Of a stretch of DNA of 13,211 nt, positions 1 to 6,873 are shown one piece after another. Origin of the DNA: DASZCR01 sp964246705 (lineage in GTDB: Bacteria; Acidobacteriota; Blastocatellia; Pyrinomonadales; Pyrinomonadaceae); assembly GCA_964246705.1 (NCBI GenBank), contig CAXTRQ010000167.1:1-13211 (forward strand). Direction: 5' to 3'. The notes under the pieces were generated by a model that saw only the letters and a program-made list of their open reading frames with translations, did no database searches and was not told the origin of the DNA. The position numbers and the translations under genes are program-made. Every line of letters begins with the position of its first letter. Positions within the stretch are counted from its first letter, which is position 1.

Positions 1-1
1 G

Positions 2-2674
2 CTTCTGGCCGCAAGCCTCTGCGTCTGCGCGGTTATCGCGGCCGACCCGCCGGACGCGGCGGGCACACAGCGGGGACAGGCCGCCGACGGCGCGGCCGCG
101 CCGCTGCGCGTCTACGTGTCATGGCTGGACGAGGACACGGCCGTCCTCGCCTTCCGAAGCCGCGACGAGAAGAGGCGCGTCGTGTTTGGCGTCGCGAAGC
201 CGTTTCAAAAGGGTGACTCGGCCGCGCGCGCCCACCTGTACCAAATACCCGGCTTTCAGGAGGCAGTCCCAGAGGAGGACTTGCCAGACTTTCGCGAAGG
301 GATCGACACGCGCCTCACGCTCCCGTCGCCCCGGTCGAAATACGTCTTCGTTTTTCAGCCGCCGGAGAACCGCCTCGGTCTCAGCTTCGACATGATTGAC
401 CAGAGCTTCCTCGACTACACTCGCGCGCCGTCCGGACGACCCGGCGACTTGGACGTTTGGGACGTAACCTTCACCCAGCCCGTCAGCCGCCTGAACCAGA
501 CTTTGAGCGTGGTCTTCGCCGGCGATCTCGTGCTGTTGAAATCCAAGTCAGACATGAGCGTCCGCGGCAGAACCGAGGCCGCGATGGTTGACCTGCTGGC
601 GAGACTCGCGCGCGAGGAGGACGCGCCGAACAACTCCGTCGCTTTTAAGGAAGACTGCGGCGGTGCCAAACACCTTCTGTCACTGAAGGAGAACCCGCTG
701 AGATATGAAGAGCGCCGCGGCGTCCGCGACAGCGTGGCCGGTGCGGTCACGGGGCCGCCGAACGGCGTAGGCGCGTACAGCGTCCTCAACACCGGCTGGA
801 AGAAGAAGACCCTTCGCCTGAACGTCGAGCCCGCGGAGAACTCGGGCGGGATAAAGGTCATCACGTCCGCCGGAGAAGAAGTAACGGGCACGGGTCTTGA
901 ATTGCAGCCGTGTCAGCCTTTGAACGTACAGGTCGAGCCGCGCAGTTGGTACAGGGAGTTTCGCGGCCCCGTCTCTTTCACGCGCGACAGCGAGACGCTG
1001 ACGGCGCACGTTCCCGCGCTCGGCGTTCACAGGGTCTTACTCGTACTCGCTTCCATTCCCGCGCTCGTGCTCTTGTTCGTCGGCTTACGTGGGCTGTGGA
1101 GACGCCGACGAGTCCGGTCGGCTCCCGCAGTCGGCCAACGCGAAGGGCCGCCCGCGACTGCTTACGTAGAGGGGAACGCGGAGGGACGCCGCCGCAGGAG
1201 GTTCTTTAAACTCCCGCGCTGGTCGAAGCGGGACGTGGCCACAGCCGCCGCAGACAGCCCGCCCGCGGCGAAAGAGTTGCAAGACCTCATAGAGAGTCGC
1301 AGCGCGGCCCGCGTGCAGGCGCGCGAGGTGGATTCGCGGCTCGACGATTATCTTGAGAAGGCTTTGCGTGAAGCCCGATTGTCAGGCGATGCCCGACAGA
1401 AGCTCTCGGAGGTGCGCGAGGAGCGCGACCATTGGGCGAACACGCTGAAGCCCCTGGGCGAAACGCCGGAGGCGGCACTCGGCAGTTGGCTACAGGTAGA
1501 CGAGAGGCAGAAGCACTTCGCGTCGAAGGTCGTCGAGATCAACGCCCTGCTCGACGGGGCCGACGCGAAGGCGGGCGACAACGGTCATCTCGCGGGTGTC
1601 CCGTCCGACGACGCCGCGGTCAGGGCTTTGGCGAGCCTGTCCAAGGCCATGCCGTCTCTGAAGAGTAAGGTCGAGGACTACCGCAGCATGACGCGGCGCA
1701 TACAGCTCGCGTTGGAACCCGCGCCGCGAGACGCAGCCCGCACGCCCACGCCCGCACACGTGGCGGAGTCTGTGGAGGGCATGCGAAGACTCCTCGAAGA
1801 CGTGTTGCGTCAGTACGCCGAGCCGCTGCGCCCCGGCCCCGACGCCGCAGAGCTGAGCGCGATGAACGTCGCCGCGCTTGAGGAGAGGTTCAGGCACTCG
1901 GCCGGAAGGCACGCGGCGCTTCGCATGCTTGAGTCGGACGAACGCGTCCGCCGCGCGCGGGCCGTGTCCGCCGAGTTGGCGCACGTCGGCCGAGTCCTGC
2001 GCGACACGCGCAGGCCGGAGTACGACGAGTTGCTCGTCGGGAGTGAGATAGAGTTGGACGCGTTGGCGCGGGGACTGTTGAAGGCGGCGGAGACTTCGGA
2101 CGCAACGCTCGCGGCGGCGGTGTCGAAACTCGCCGGGGCCGCGGGCGAAGGCCAGCGCGAGAACTTCGACGCAAAAGACGTGGACGAAATCCTCGTGCCC
2201 TTCACAAGGCACCTCCTTTTGGAGACGCCCGCCAAGTCAGTGCTGCTTCACATGCTACGCCTCTGGCAGATCATGGAGGCATACTGCCGCGAATCGCCCG
2301 ACGAGGCGGCGAGCAATTTCTACCAACAGGGTCACGAGTTCCTGCGTGGCTGCGAACAGGTGATCGCAGACCTCGCGCGCATCGGCGTGCGCCTGCACCC
2401 CGTACGCTTTTTCGTGAAGCCCTGCGAAGAATCTGACGACGCGGGAGAGCGGCGTTGGGAGTTCATCCCGGTCGGCGCGACCCCCTCAATCCAGAACAGC
2501 CCGAAGATATACGCACATATACGTGACAAGCTAGGCACGAACTTCAAAGAGTACGGGGGCACCGTGGCCGACGTGGACGCGTGGGGTTTCGACTGCGAGT
2601 TAGCGCCAGACCTGAAGTGTCCGACGCAGTTGTGGTGGTGGGGTTGGGACGCGCGCGGCTCGTCAGAGACTTGA
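2..2674 (+). CDS. Large exported/membrane protein with cytoplasmic coiled-coil region (5' end outside window)
   Basis: I do not recognise the family. A GTG at 116 could be taken as the start, but the frame is open back to base 2. The upstream codons read LLAASLCVCAVIAADPPDAAG, the core and cleavage region of a signal peptide, so the true start lies left of the window and about 890 residues are visible. The order is: signal peptide; an extracytoplasmic domain of about 300 residues rich in beta-type sequence; one membrane span (VLLVLASIPALVLLFVGL, about visible residues 345-364) followed by an Arg-rich stop-transfer stretch (LWRRRRVR); then about 520 cytoplasmic residues, highly charged and mostly helical, probably coiled coil, ending in a Trp-rich tail. 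This is the topology of a transmembrane sensor or scaffold, but I see no kinase, GTPase or protease motif. It converges on the TIR-like gene, with 26 bp between the stop codons. GC content is visibly higher than in the right half of the window. Confidence 0.8.
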   Translation, partial: LLAASLCVCAVIAADPPDAAGTQRGQAADGAAAPLRVYVSWLDEDTAVLAFRSRDEKRRVVFGVAKPFQKGDSAARAHLYQIPGFQEAVPEEDLPDFREGIDTRLTLPSPRSKYVFVFQPPENRLGLSFDMIDQSFLDYTRAPSGRPGDLDVWDVTFTQPVSRLNQTLSVVFAGDLVLLKSKSDMSVRGRTEAAMVDLLARLAREEDAPNNSVAFKEDCGGAKHLLSLKENPLRYEERRGVRDSVAGAVTGPPNGVGAYSVLNTGWKKKTLRLNVEPAENSGGIKVITSAGEEVTGTGLELQPCQPLNVQVEPRSWYREFRGPVSFTRDSETLTAHVPALGVHRVLLVLASIPALVLLFVGLRGLWRRRRVRSAPAVGQREGPPATAYVEGNAEGRRRRRFFKLPRWSKRDVATAAADSPPAAKELQDLIESRSAARVQAREVDSRLDDYLEKALREARLSGDARQKLSEVREERDHWANTLKPLGETPEAALGSWLQVDERQKHFASKVVEINALLDGADAKAGDNGHLAGVPSDDAAVRALASLSKAMPSLKSKVEDYRSMTRRIQLALEPAPRDAARTPTPAHVAESVEGMRRLLEDVLRQYAEPLRPGPDAAELSAMNVAALEERFRHSAGRHAALRMLESDERVRRARAVSAELAHVGRVLRDTRRPEYDELLVGSEIELDALARGLLKAAETSDATLAAAVSKLAGAAGEGQRENFDAKDVDEILVPFTRHLLLETPAKSVLLHMLRLWQIMEAYCRESPDEAASNFYQQGHEFLRGCEQVIADLARIGVRLHPVRFFVKPCEESDDAGERRWEFIPVGATPSIQNSPKIYAHIRDKLGTNFKEYGGTVADVDAWGFDCELAPDLKCPTQLWWWGWDARGSSET

Positions 2675-2700
2675 CCCGGCCGGAAGGCGCGGCCGCGAGG

Positions 2701-3978
2701 TCATTCGTCATCCGCGAACTCCCAGAGGAAGTCGTCAGTATTAACGTGGCCCGCGCCGTCCCGGCCGTAGGACGGCCGAAAGCCTCCCGTCAACGTAACA
2801 CGCGCCGACAGCCCGGCATTATTTATGTGACGCACGAGACACTGCCTGAAGAACTCGGCCGGCCGGCTCTGTTCGTTACAACTCCAAAGCAGGGCGAGCA
2901 GCCCGACGTAGACCAGATCGCGGTCGTCGGAGCAGCGCAGCCCCTTCTCCTTCAGTAAAGACAGTATGGCTGCGGAGACGCTGATGACCCGGCCCACGTT
3001 CGACAGCAGGCCGGCCATTAAAAGTGCGACCCATGTGACGCTCGGCCGAACTATCCTGTTCAGGCTGAGCACGGGCGAATCCTCTTCGGCTAAAGGGAGC
3101 GCGTCCGGTGCGACGGACGCCTGTGCGACCACAATCTTCCAGCACGTCTGTGCGTCGAGGGCGACCGCGCCCGCACCTTCCCACGCGGCCAGCGCGGTCT
3201 CGAACCGAGTCGCGGCTTCGTCGCGCGTCTTTGAAGTGGCCGCCGAGTTTATGGGGCCCGACACCGTCCCGAGTCGGTCGAGCCTGAGGGCGAGGGGACG
3301 GCAAACCATGCTGTCAGAGGAGAGCCGCGCTTCCGCGAAGCACCAGCCGCGCGATTCGTAATCGTCCCCCTCGTCGCGGATGGCTATCAGGCTGACCTCT
3401 TCCGAGAGGAGCAGGTCGGGCCATGCCAGCAGTGCCGACTGGAACTCACGCTCCTGCGCGTCCGAGCGCGGCGATTGCGGGAGACAGGCGAAGTCGTACC
3501 AGACGCCTATGTGATCCGGGAGCCATTCGAGCGCGCGTTTGCCGTCTATGCTTGGGCCGAGGGTCAACACCGTGGGCGAGAGGCGAGAGACGAGTAGCAG
3601 CGCCTGCAGCGCGCCGTACCTGCGCAGGCTCGGCAGGAAGCGTGCCCGCTCCTCTTCGGTCTGCGCCGACAAGGCATCGCACGCGTCGCAGACGAGATGA
3701 ATCAACGCCTTTAGGGCGGCGAGTTGTCTTCCCGTCGGGTCTGGGTGTTCCGGCGTCTCCCATCGGTGTGAGATGAACAGGAGGAGGTGACAGTCTTCGT
3801 GGGTCAACGGCTCCACTTCCAAGTCTTGACGGCGTCGGAAGCTTTCCATTCGGAGCACATCGCTAGCCGCCAGAAAGTGGAAGCGCGACGCCGCTTCACG
3901 CAGAGACATGCGCGTGCCGGAGCCCGCACCGCACGTCATCTTTTCGTCGCCGTCCCTCAATATGTTAGCGTCGCTCAA
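2701..3978 (-). CDS. TIR-like domain protein with C-terminal hydrophobic segments
   Basis: The 425-residue protein has the hallmarks of a TIR-like (STIR superfamily) fold. Residues 64-73 (HLLLFISHRW) look like the first strand and loop, 158-167 (GVWYDFACLP) like a second core strand, and 196-202 (SLIAIRD) precedes YESRGWCFAEARL. In TIR NADases the catalytic glutamate sits in a WCxxE motif, so Glu216 is the candidate here. After a charged linker, two hydrophobic stretches (about 315-342 and 355-366) could be membrane segments or a buried helical domain. The start is uncertain. TTG at 3978 has GGAGG 4 nt upstream, but that start and its ribosome site lie inside the end of an IS6-family transposase remnant; ATG codons at residues 14 and 24 are alternatives. 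TIR NADase activity is family knowledge; a role in phage defence is inference. The ORF is clearly coding; the family call is moderate. Confidence 0.7.
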   Translation of the reverse strand: MSDANILRDGDEKMTCGAGSGTRMSLREAASRFHFLAASDVLRMESFRRRQDLEVEPLTHEDCHLLLFISHRWETPEHPDPTGRQLAALKALIHLVCDACDALSAQTEEERARFLPSLRRYGALQALLLVSRLSPTVLTLGPSIDGKRALEWLPDHIGVWYDFACLPQSPRSDAQEREFQSALLAWPDLLLSEEVSLIAIRDEGDDYESRGWCFAEARLSSDSMVCRPLALRLDRLGTVSGPINSAATSKTRDEAATRFETALAAWEGAGAVALDAQTCWKIVVAQASVAPDALPLAEEDSPVLSLNRIVRPSVTWVALLMAGLLSNVGRVISVSAAILSLLKEKGLRCSDDRDLVYVGLLALLWSCNEQSRPAEFFRQCLVRHINNAGLSARVTLTGGFRPSYGRDGAGHVNTDDFLWEFADDE

Positions 3979-4114
3979 CTAACCTCCGGAAGAATACCCC
4001 TTCTATCGTCCGCTCCGCGGTGTGATAGGTGCGGAAGCACTGCATCGCCCGCCACCTCCTCCGGATAGCTCTATGATCATGCTCGATGCCGTTGTTGAGG
4101 TAGGTGAAATCGGA
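3965..4114 (-). pseudogene. IS6-family transposase, C-terminal remnant
   Basis: The minus strand encodes a fragment of about 49 codons containing YLNNGIEHDHRAIRRRW, then MQCFRTYHTAERTIEG, ending at a TAA at 3965-3967. This matches the conserved C-terminal box of IS6/IS26-type DDE transposases (YLNNxxEQDHRxIKRR, then a GFxSxxxAxxTIxG pattern) and includes the catalytic glutamate. The N-terminal two thirds, with both catalytic aspartates, is missing. An in-frame TAA at 4133-4135 lies just upstream and the matching sequence begins near 4111. The remnant overlaps the first codons of the TIR-like gene. It cannot make a functional transposase. The family call rests on the motif alone and is fairly secure. 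Confidence 0.8.
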
Positions 4115-4151
4115 GAAGCGCGGGGAAGGATATTAGGGGAGAGGCGGGGTG

Positions 4152-4604
4152 TCAACGGCCGCATGCGGTTGTGCTCGACGAGACGGTCGGCCGCCGCCGA
4201 TGTTCCCCCCTGATTTGCAGGAGCCGTTCGCGGTCGGTCGGGCCGCTCTGCGAGGCCGACGCGCGCGCCGCGTTCACGGCCGCGGCCAACTCGCGCATGA
4301 CGAAGTCGTGGCCTTCGCGCAGGCGCTCGACGGCCATGCGCACCTCCCCCGGCGACGGCGCGGCGTCCACCTCTTCATGTCGCCGCCTCTCGGAGGCCGC
4401 GAGCAAAGCGGGGGAGAGATCCAGGTGTTCGGCCCTGATGTGGACGGCGAGCCGCGCCCACAGGTAGTCGGGTTTCTCGAACACATCGCGCGCGGGACGG
4501 CATTCAAGCGCGGCGTTGTAGTCGCGCCATTCCGAACGTCGATAGTCTACAACATCATGGCGTGCGTGCTCAGGCTCAAGCCTGCGCCGAATGATGGTAG
4601 CCAA
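4152..4604 (-). CDS. Unrecognised ORF, possibly a gene fragment
   Basis: An open frame of 150 codons starts at a TTG (4604) and reads through positively and negatively charged helical-looking sequence, for example DYRRSEWRDYNAALECRP and LRAEHLDLS-like stretches. I do not recognise it. The codons use the GC-rich style of the left part of the window. The frame stays open upstream to a TGA near 4667. Its 3' end runs to the edge of the IS6 remnant, and the last residues (PTVSSSTTACGR) look out of character, which suggests the original gene was truncated there. No good ribosome site precedes the TTG. It may equally be a chance open frame in GC-rich DNA. Confidence 0.25.
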   Translation of the reverse strand: MATIIRRRLEPEHARHDVVDYRRSEWRDYNAALECRPARDVFEKPDYLWARLAVHIRAEHLDLSPALLAASERRRHEEVDAAPSPGEVRMAVERLREGHDFVMRELAAAVNAARASASQSGPTDRERLLQIRGEHRRRPTVSSSTTACGR

Positions 4605-4742
4605 CGCGCGGCGCGCACGGTACTTGCAAAAGAAGTCATGTTGCTTAATAGCTCGACGATGTCACATCGAGTAAGAAGCTGTGGAACTTTAATGCCTGAT
4701 CTTGTCTTGAGCGACGCAATCACCGGCCCCGCTCGCGCACAA
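4605..4742. other. Unassigned stretch with a short minus-strand ORF
   Basis: No clear gene. On the minus strand a GTG at 4723 opens a 58-codon frame (IKVPQLLTRCDIVELLS near its start) ending at 4547, overlapping the neighbouring ORF in another frame. It could be part of a frameshifted gene together with that ORF. I see no recognisable domain, RNA or repeat here. Confidence 0.2.
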
Positions 4743-4880
4743 CTATTTACGCGCGCAATTGACGATGGAGCGGGCGCGTAGTGTCTCTAGTAAAGCATCT
4801 ATGATGGGTTCACGAAGGAGCGGGTCGTGAAACTCCAAGTTTTTATCTAACCATAGCCAGCGGCGGCGGTGCCATCTCAT
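4743..4880 (-). CDS. Small ORF abutting the IS5-family element, probably the 3' piece of an interrupted gene
   Basis: The minus strand encodes 45 residues starting MRWHRRRWLWLDKNLEF and continuing HDPLLREPIIDALLETLRAR, a balanced helical composition that looks coding, ending at TAG. The ATG is only 2 nt outside the insertion element. The inverted repeat places AAGAGG 4 nt before it, a fortuitous ribosome-site-like sequence. If the 903-bp element and one copy of the TA duplication are removed, the frame stays open into the DNA beyond the element (a stretch reading ATYPTDDFISIMRWH). The ORF is therefore probably the remaining end of a longer reading frame split by the insertion. No family recognised. 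Confidence 0.3.
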   Translation of the reverse strand: MRWHRRRWLWLDKNLEFHDPLLREPIIDALLETLRARSIVNCARK

Positions 4881-4882
4881 TA

Positions 4883-4898
4883 GACCTCTTGCAAAAGT
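4883..4898 (+). repeat. Left terminal inverted repeat of the IS5-family element
   Basis: GACCTCTTGCAAAAGT, matching the inward-read right end with one mismatch at the third base. It is preceded by the TA duplication. Confidence 0.85.
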
Positions 4899-4900
4899 GA

Positions 4901-5729
4901 TTAGAGGCTGAGTTCAAAGTTGTATAGTCTGACAATCAAGTTGAACCGCAAGGAGAAGCGCTTTCTTCGGTTGCGATAGCGTTCCAACAAGATGCGAAAG
5001 ATTTTCAAACTGCGAATCACGTTCTCCACCACGATCCGACGCCTTGAGAGTTCACGATTAGATCGTTTCTCGTCTCTCGTGAGCTGGTGTTTCTTCGACC
5101 TCTTCTTCGGCGTTCGGCTCTTGTTGTGCAGCTTCGTGATGCCTTGATAGCCACTGTCGGCCAGCAACTCAAGGCTCTCGTGTAACTCCAGTTGGCTGCG
5201 TTTGTACAGAGCAAAATCATGAGTCGTGCCGCGACCATGCGCCGTGCAGATGACTTGTCGGGTGCGCCCGTTGACAACTATCTGGCTTTTCAAAGTGTGT
5301 CGCTTTTTCTTGCCGCTGTAATGAGCTTTTTGCTTTTTTTCGGGCGTTCGACGGGAGTTTCAGCGACATCCACGACAATGAATGCGATTTCGTGGTCTGC
5401 CAACTGCAACTTCTTTTTCCCCGGTAAGGTGAAAGCCTTCGATTTTGTCAAAATATCTTCCACTCGCCGGATGGTGCGCCAGACACTTGATTCATGGACG
5501 CCCCAACAGTGCGGGCGAGATGAAAGAAGGTGCGATACTCACGCCAGTATTCGAGGGTCATCAAGACTTGATCCTCGACCGATAACTTTGGCGGTCGTCC
5601 CGTCTTGATTCTGGTTTCGGCCAGATGGTCAGAAACGACTTCGACCATGCGCTGAAAAGTTTCGGGTTTGACTCCGCAATATCGTTTGAAGAGCGCGGGT
5701 CGTAAATCTTTGATTTGTTCGTAGCTCAT
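4901..5729 (-). pseudogene. IS5-family DDE transposase, split by two -1 frame changes
   Basis: Three minus-strand frames together encode one transposase of about 276 residues. The first frame starts at ATG 5729 (AGGA 8 nt upstream) and holds the helix-turn-helix domain (GRPPKLSVEDQVLMTLEYWR). A -1 change at the C4 run (5501-5504) leads to VWRTIRRVEDILTKSKAF and the first catalytic aspartate in FIVVDVAETPVERP. A second -1 change in the A-rich run near 5327-5340 leads to HYSGKKKRHTLKSQIVVNG, the second aspartate in LLADSGYQG and the glutamate in RRRIVVENVIRSLKIFR. All three DDE residues survive. The reconstructed length is an exact multiple of three. The A7 run could support programmed slippage, as known for some IS5 members, but the C4 change looks like damage or a sequencing error. 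Confidence 0.85.
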
Positions 5730-5769
5730 TGGTTGATTCCTGTGAGCTACTTGTCTCATCAACTATCGG

Positions 5770-5785
5770 ACTTTTGCAAGAGCTC
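5770..5785 (-). repeat. Right terminal inverted repeat of the IS5-family element
   Basis: ACTTTTGCAAGAGCTC on the plus strand, the inverted partner of the left end. It is followed directly by the TA duplication at 5786-5787. Confidence 0.85.
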
Positions 5786-5831
5786 TATTGAAATAAAATC
5801 ATCTGTAGGGTAGGTAGCGCTGAATCTCCGG

Positions 5832-6197
5832 CTATGACATTGAGGGGTGTGGATTCGTCTTCGGCGTCGGTAGTTTTCTTCCCCGTGCGCCGGGGGCGGT
5901 GGTGGTCATTCCGCTTGCGGCCTTGCGTTTCTTCCGCTTCATCTCCTTCCGGCGAGCCTGCTTAATCTGCTTTTTAATCTGCGGGCTGTAGACGACTTGC
6001 CGCGCAGTGTATCAAAGCTGCACCCTCTGAGTTTCGCCACGGGTGTCCTTTACCAGCCGGAGACGCGACTCGATAAAGGCATTGGTGAATCTATGGTCGC
6101 GGATGTCTTCGACGAGATCAAGGTGTTCTCGTCACGCGCCGCATTCCTCGCTAATCCCCTTCCGTTGCTGACAAACGGGTCCGGAGGTGGCGCACAT
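5832..6197 (-). pseudogene. Decayed gene of unknown family with two in-frame TGA codons
   Basis: A single minus-strand frame runs from ATG 6197 to TAG 5832 and is interrupted only by TGA at 6132-6134 and TGA at 6012-6014. Between them it reads DLVEDIRDHRFTNAFIESRL and then RLVKDTRGETQRVQL. After the second TGA comes YTARQVVYSPQIKKQIKQAR and a Lys/Arg-rich tail (RKEMKRKKRK). The segments have coherent helical, coding-like composition, and both TGAs could come from CGA (Arg) by one transition. I do not recognise the family. The plus-strand open frame over the same bases looks like its shadow. Selenocysteine is unlikely because nothing in the context supports it. Confidence 0.45.
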
Positions 6198-6234
6198 CGT
6201 TGACGACGCCCCTCATTCAGTAATAATGCTACTC

Positions 6235-6253
6235 CAACTGTCTGGAACAGTTG
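6235..6253. repeat. Short inverted repeat upstream of the DUF4177-like gene
   Basis: CAACTGT and ACAGTTG form a perfect 7-bp stem with a 5-nt loop, about 110 nt before the start codon of the secreted protein gene. There is no adjacent T-run, so it is not a clear terminator. It could be an operator or a leftover from the decayed region. Confidence 0.35.
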
Positions 6254-6284
6254 CCATGGTGGCGCTTTTTTCGCTGGAAAATTT

Positions 6285-6317
6285 TTGTCACTTTATCCAT
6301 GCTGCGGCGTTTATAAT
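6285..6317 (+). promoter_or_regulatory. Possible promoter for the DUF4177-like gene
   Basis: A perfect TATAAT (6312-6317) lies 45 nt before the ATG at 6363. TTGTCA at 6285-6290 resembles a -35 box, but the 21-nt spacing is longer than ideal, so only the -10 element is convincing. Confidence 0.4.
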
Positions 6318-6362
6318 AATGAGCCTTTAAACCTCACCCAAGATAGTAAAGGAGAAAATCTA

Positions 6363-6770
6363 ATGAAGAAGAATGCTTTCGCGCAGATGATAGCTCTGGT
6401 CGTGCTCGCCGTGTTTATTAGCGCCGCTGCCATGAGCACGCGCTCGACCGCGATGACGCAGGATCAAAAAAATGAAGAAGTGCGAAAGACCATGTCCTCA
6501 CAATGGGAGTACGCTGTCATCAGTAACATCACGGAATTGGGCAGGGGGCATAATTCCTCGGACATGAAGTTCATGGGCATCGCTGAACTATGCTATGTCC
6601 GGGAGTCCGGGTGTCAAGCGTTGAACATTGAAGGTTCTGATCGTGTGACGGCCCTAGCGAAGACGATGGCGAGACTTGGCAATGAAGGATGGGAGATGGT
6701 TGGAGAAAGTCCCTTTCCCTTCAACAACGGAAATCAAGGCGCTTTGTTCTTCAAGCGTCCCAAGAAGTAG
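6363..6770 (+). CDS. Secreted DUF4177-like small protein
   Basis: The 135-residue protein starts at ATG 6363, preceded by AAAGGAG with good spacing; a longer frame back to 6285 has no such site. Residues 1-30 form a Sec signal peptide (MKKNAFAQMIALVVLAVF, then Ala-rich). The mature part opens its core with QWEYAVI (47-53) and ends with MARLGNEGWEMVGESP (102-117) and GALFFKRPKK. This is the DUF4177 pattern: WEY-type strand, a helix leading to LNxxGxEGWE, then a closing FxFKR strand. It has an extra insert with Cys77 and Cys84. The function of the family is unknown. The gene stands alone on the plus strand, between the decayed region and a convergent large gene 103 nt away. Confidence 0.8.
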   Translation: MKKNAFAQMIALVVLAVFISAAAMSTRSTAMTQDQKNEEVRKTMSSQWEYAVISNITELGRGHNSSDMKFMGIAELCYVRESGCQALNIEGSDRVTALAKTMARLGNEGWEMVGESPFPFNNGNQGALFFKRPKK

Positions 6771-6873
6771 CATTGTTGCTTTTCGCGCGCCGACAACAGG
6801 CGGTTGATGAAACGCTCTCGCGCCTCATCTGAGACGGCGGGACGGCGTTCGTATCATCTGGGGCCGGTCTCGG

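Larger units (their letters stand above)
4883..5785 (-). mobile_element. IS5-family (IS427-like) insertion sequence, 903 bp
   Basis: The element is bounded by 16-bp inverted repeats that differ at one position (GACCTCTTGCAAAAGT on the left; GAGCTCTTGCAAAAGT read inward from the right). Both sides are flanked by TA (4881-4882 and 5786-5787), consistent with a 2-bp TA target duplication. The ends, length and transposase type fit the IS5 family, IS427-like group. One transposase gene on the minus strand fills the element but carries two frame changes. The ends are intact, so the copy could still be moved in trans. Confidence 0.88.

Noticed and set aside
116..118. GTG at 116 as the start of the first large gene
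   Set aside because: The frame is open to base 2 and the upstream codons spell a signal peptide, so the gene starts outside the window.
1490..2212. 240-codon minus-strand open frame
   Set aside because: It lies opposite the large plus-strand gene in GC-rich DNA and is rich in Arg and His with no domain; a shadow frame.
4149..4781. 210-codon plus-strand open frame
   Set aside because: Arg-rich, low-complexity translation opposite other frames, no ribosome site or recognisable motif; probably chance in GC-rich DNA.
5192..5608. 138-codon plus-strand ORF inside the insertion sequence
   Set aside because: Antisense to the transposase, whose DDE motifs are clear on the minus strand.
6012..6134. 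Selenocysteine at the in-frame TGA codons
   Set aside because: No known selenoprotein motif or clear SECIS-like hairpin after the TGAs; decay in an IS-rich zone is simpler.
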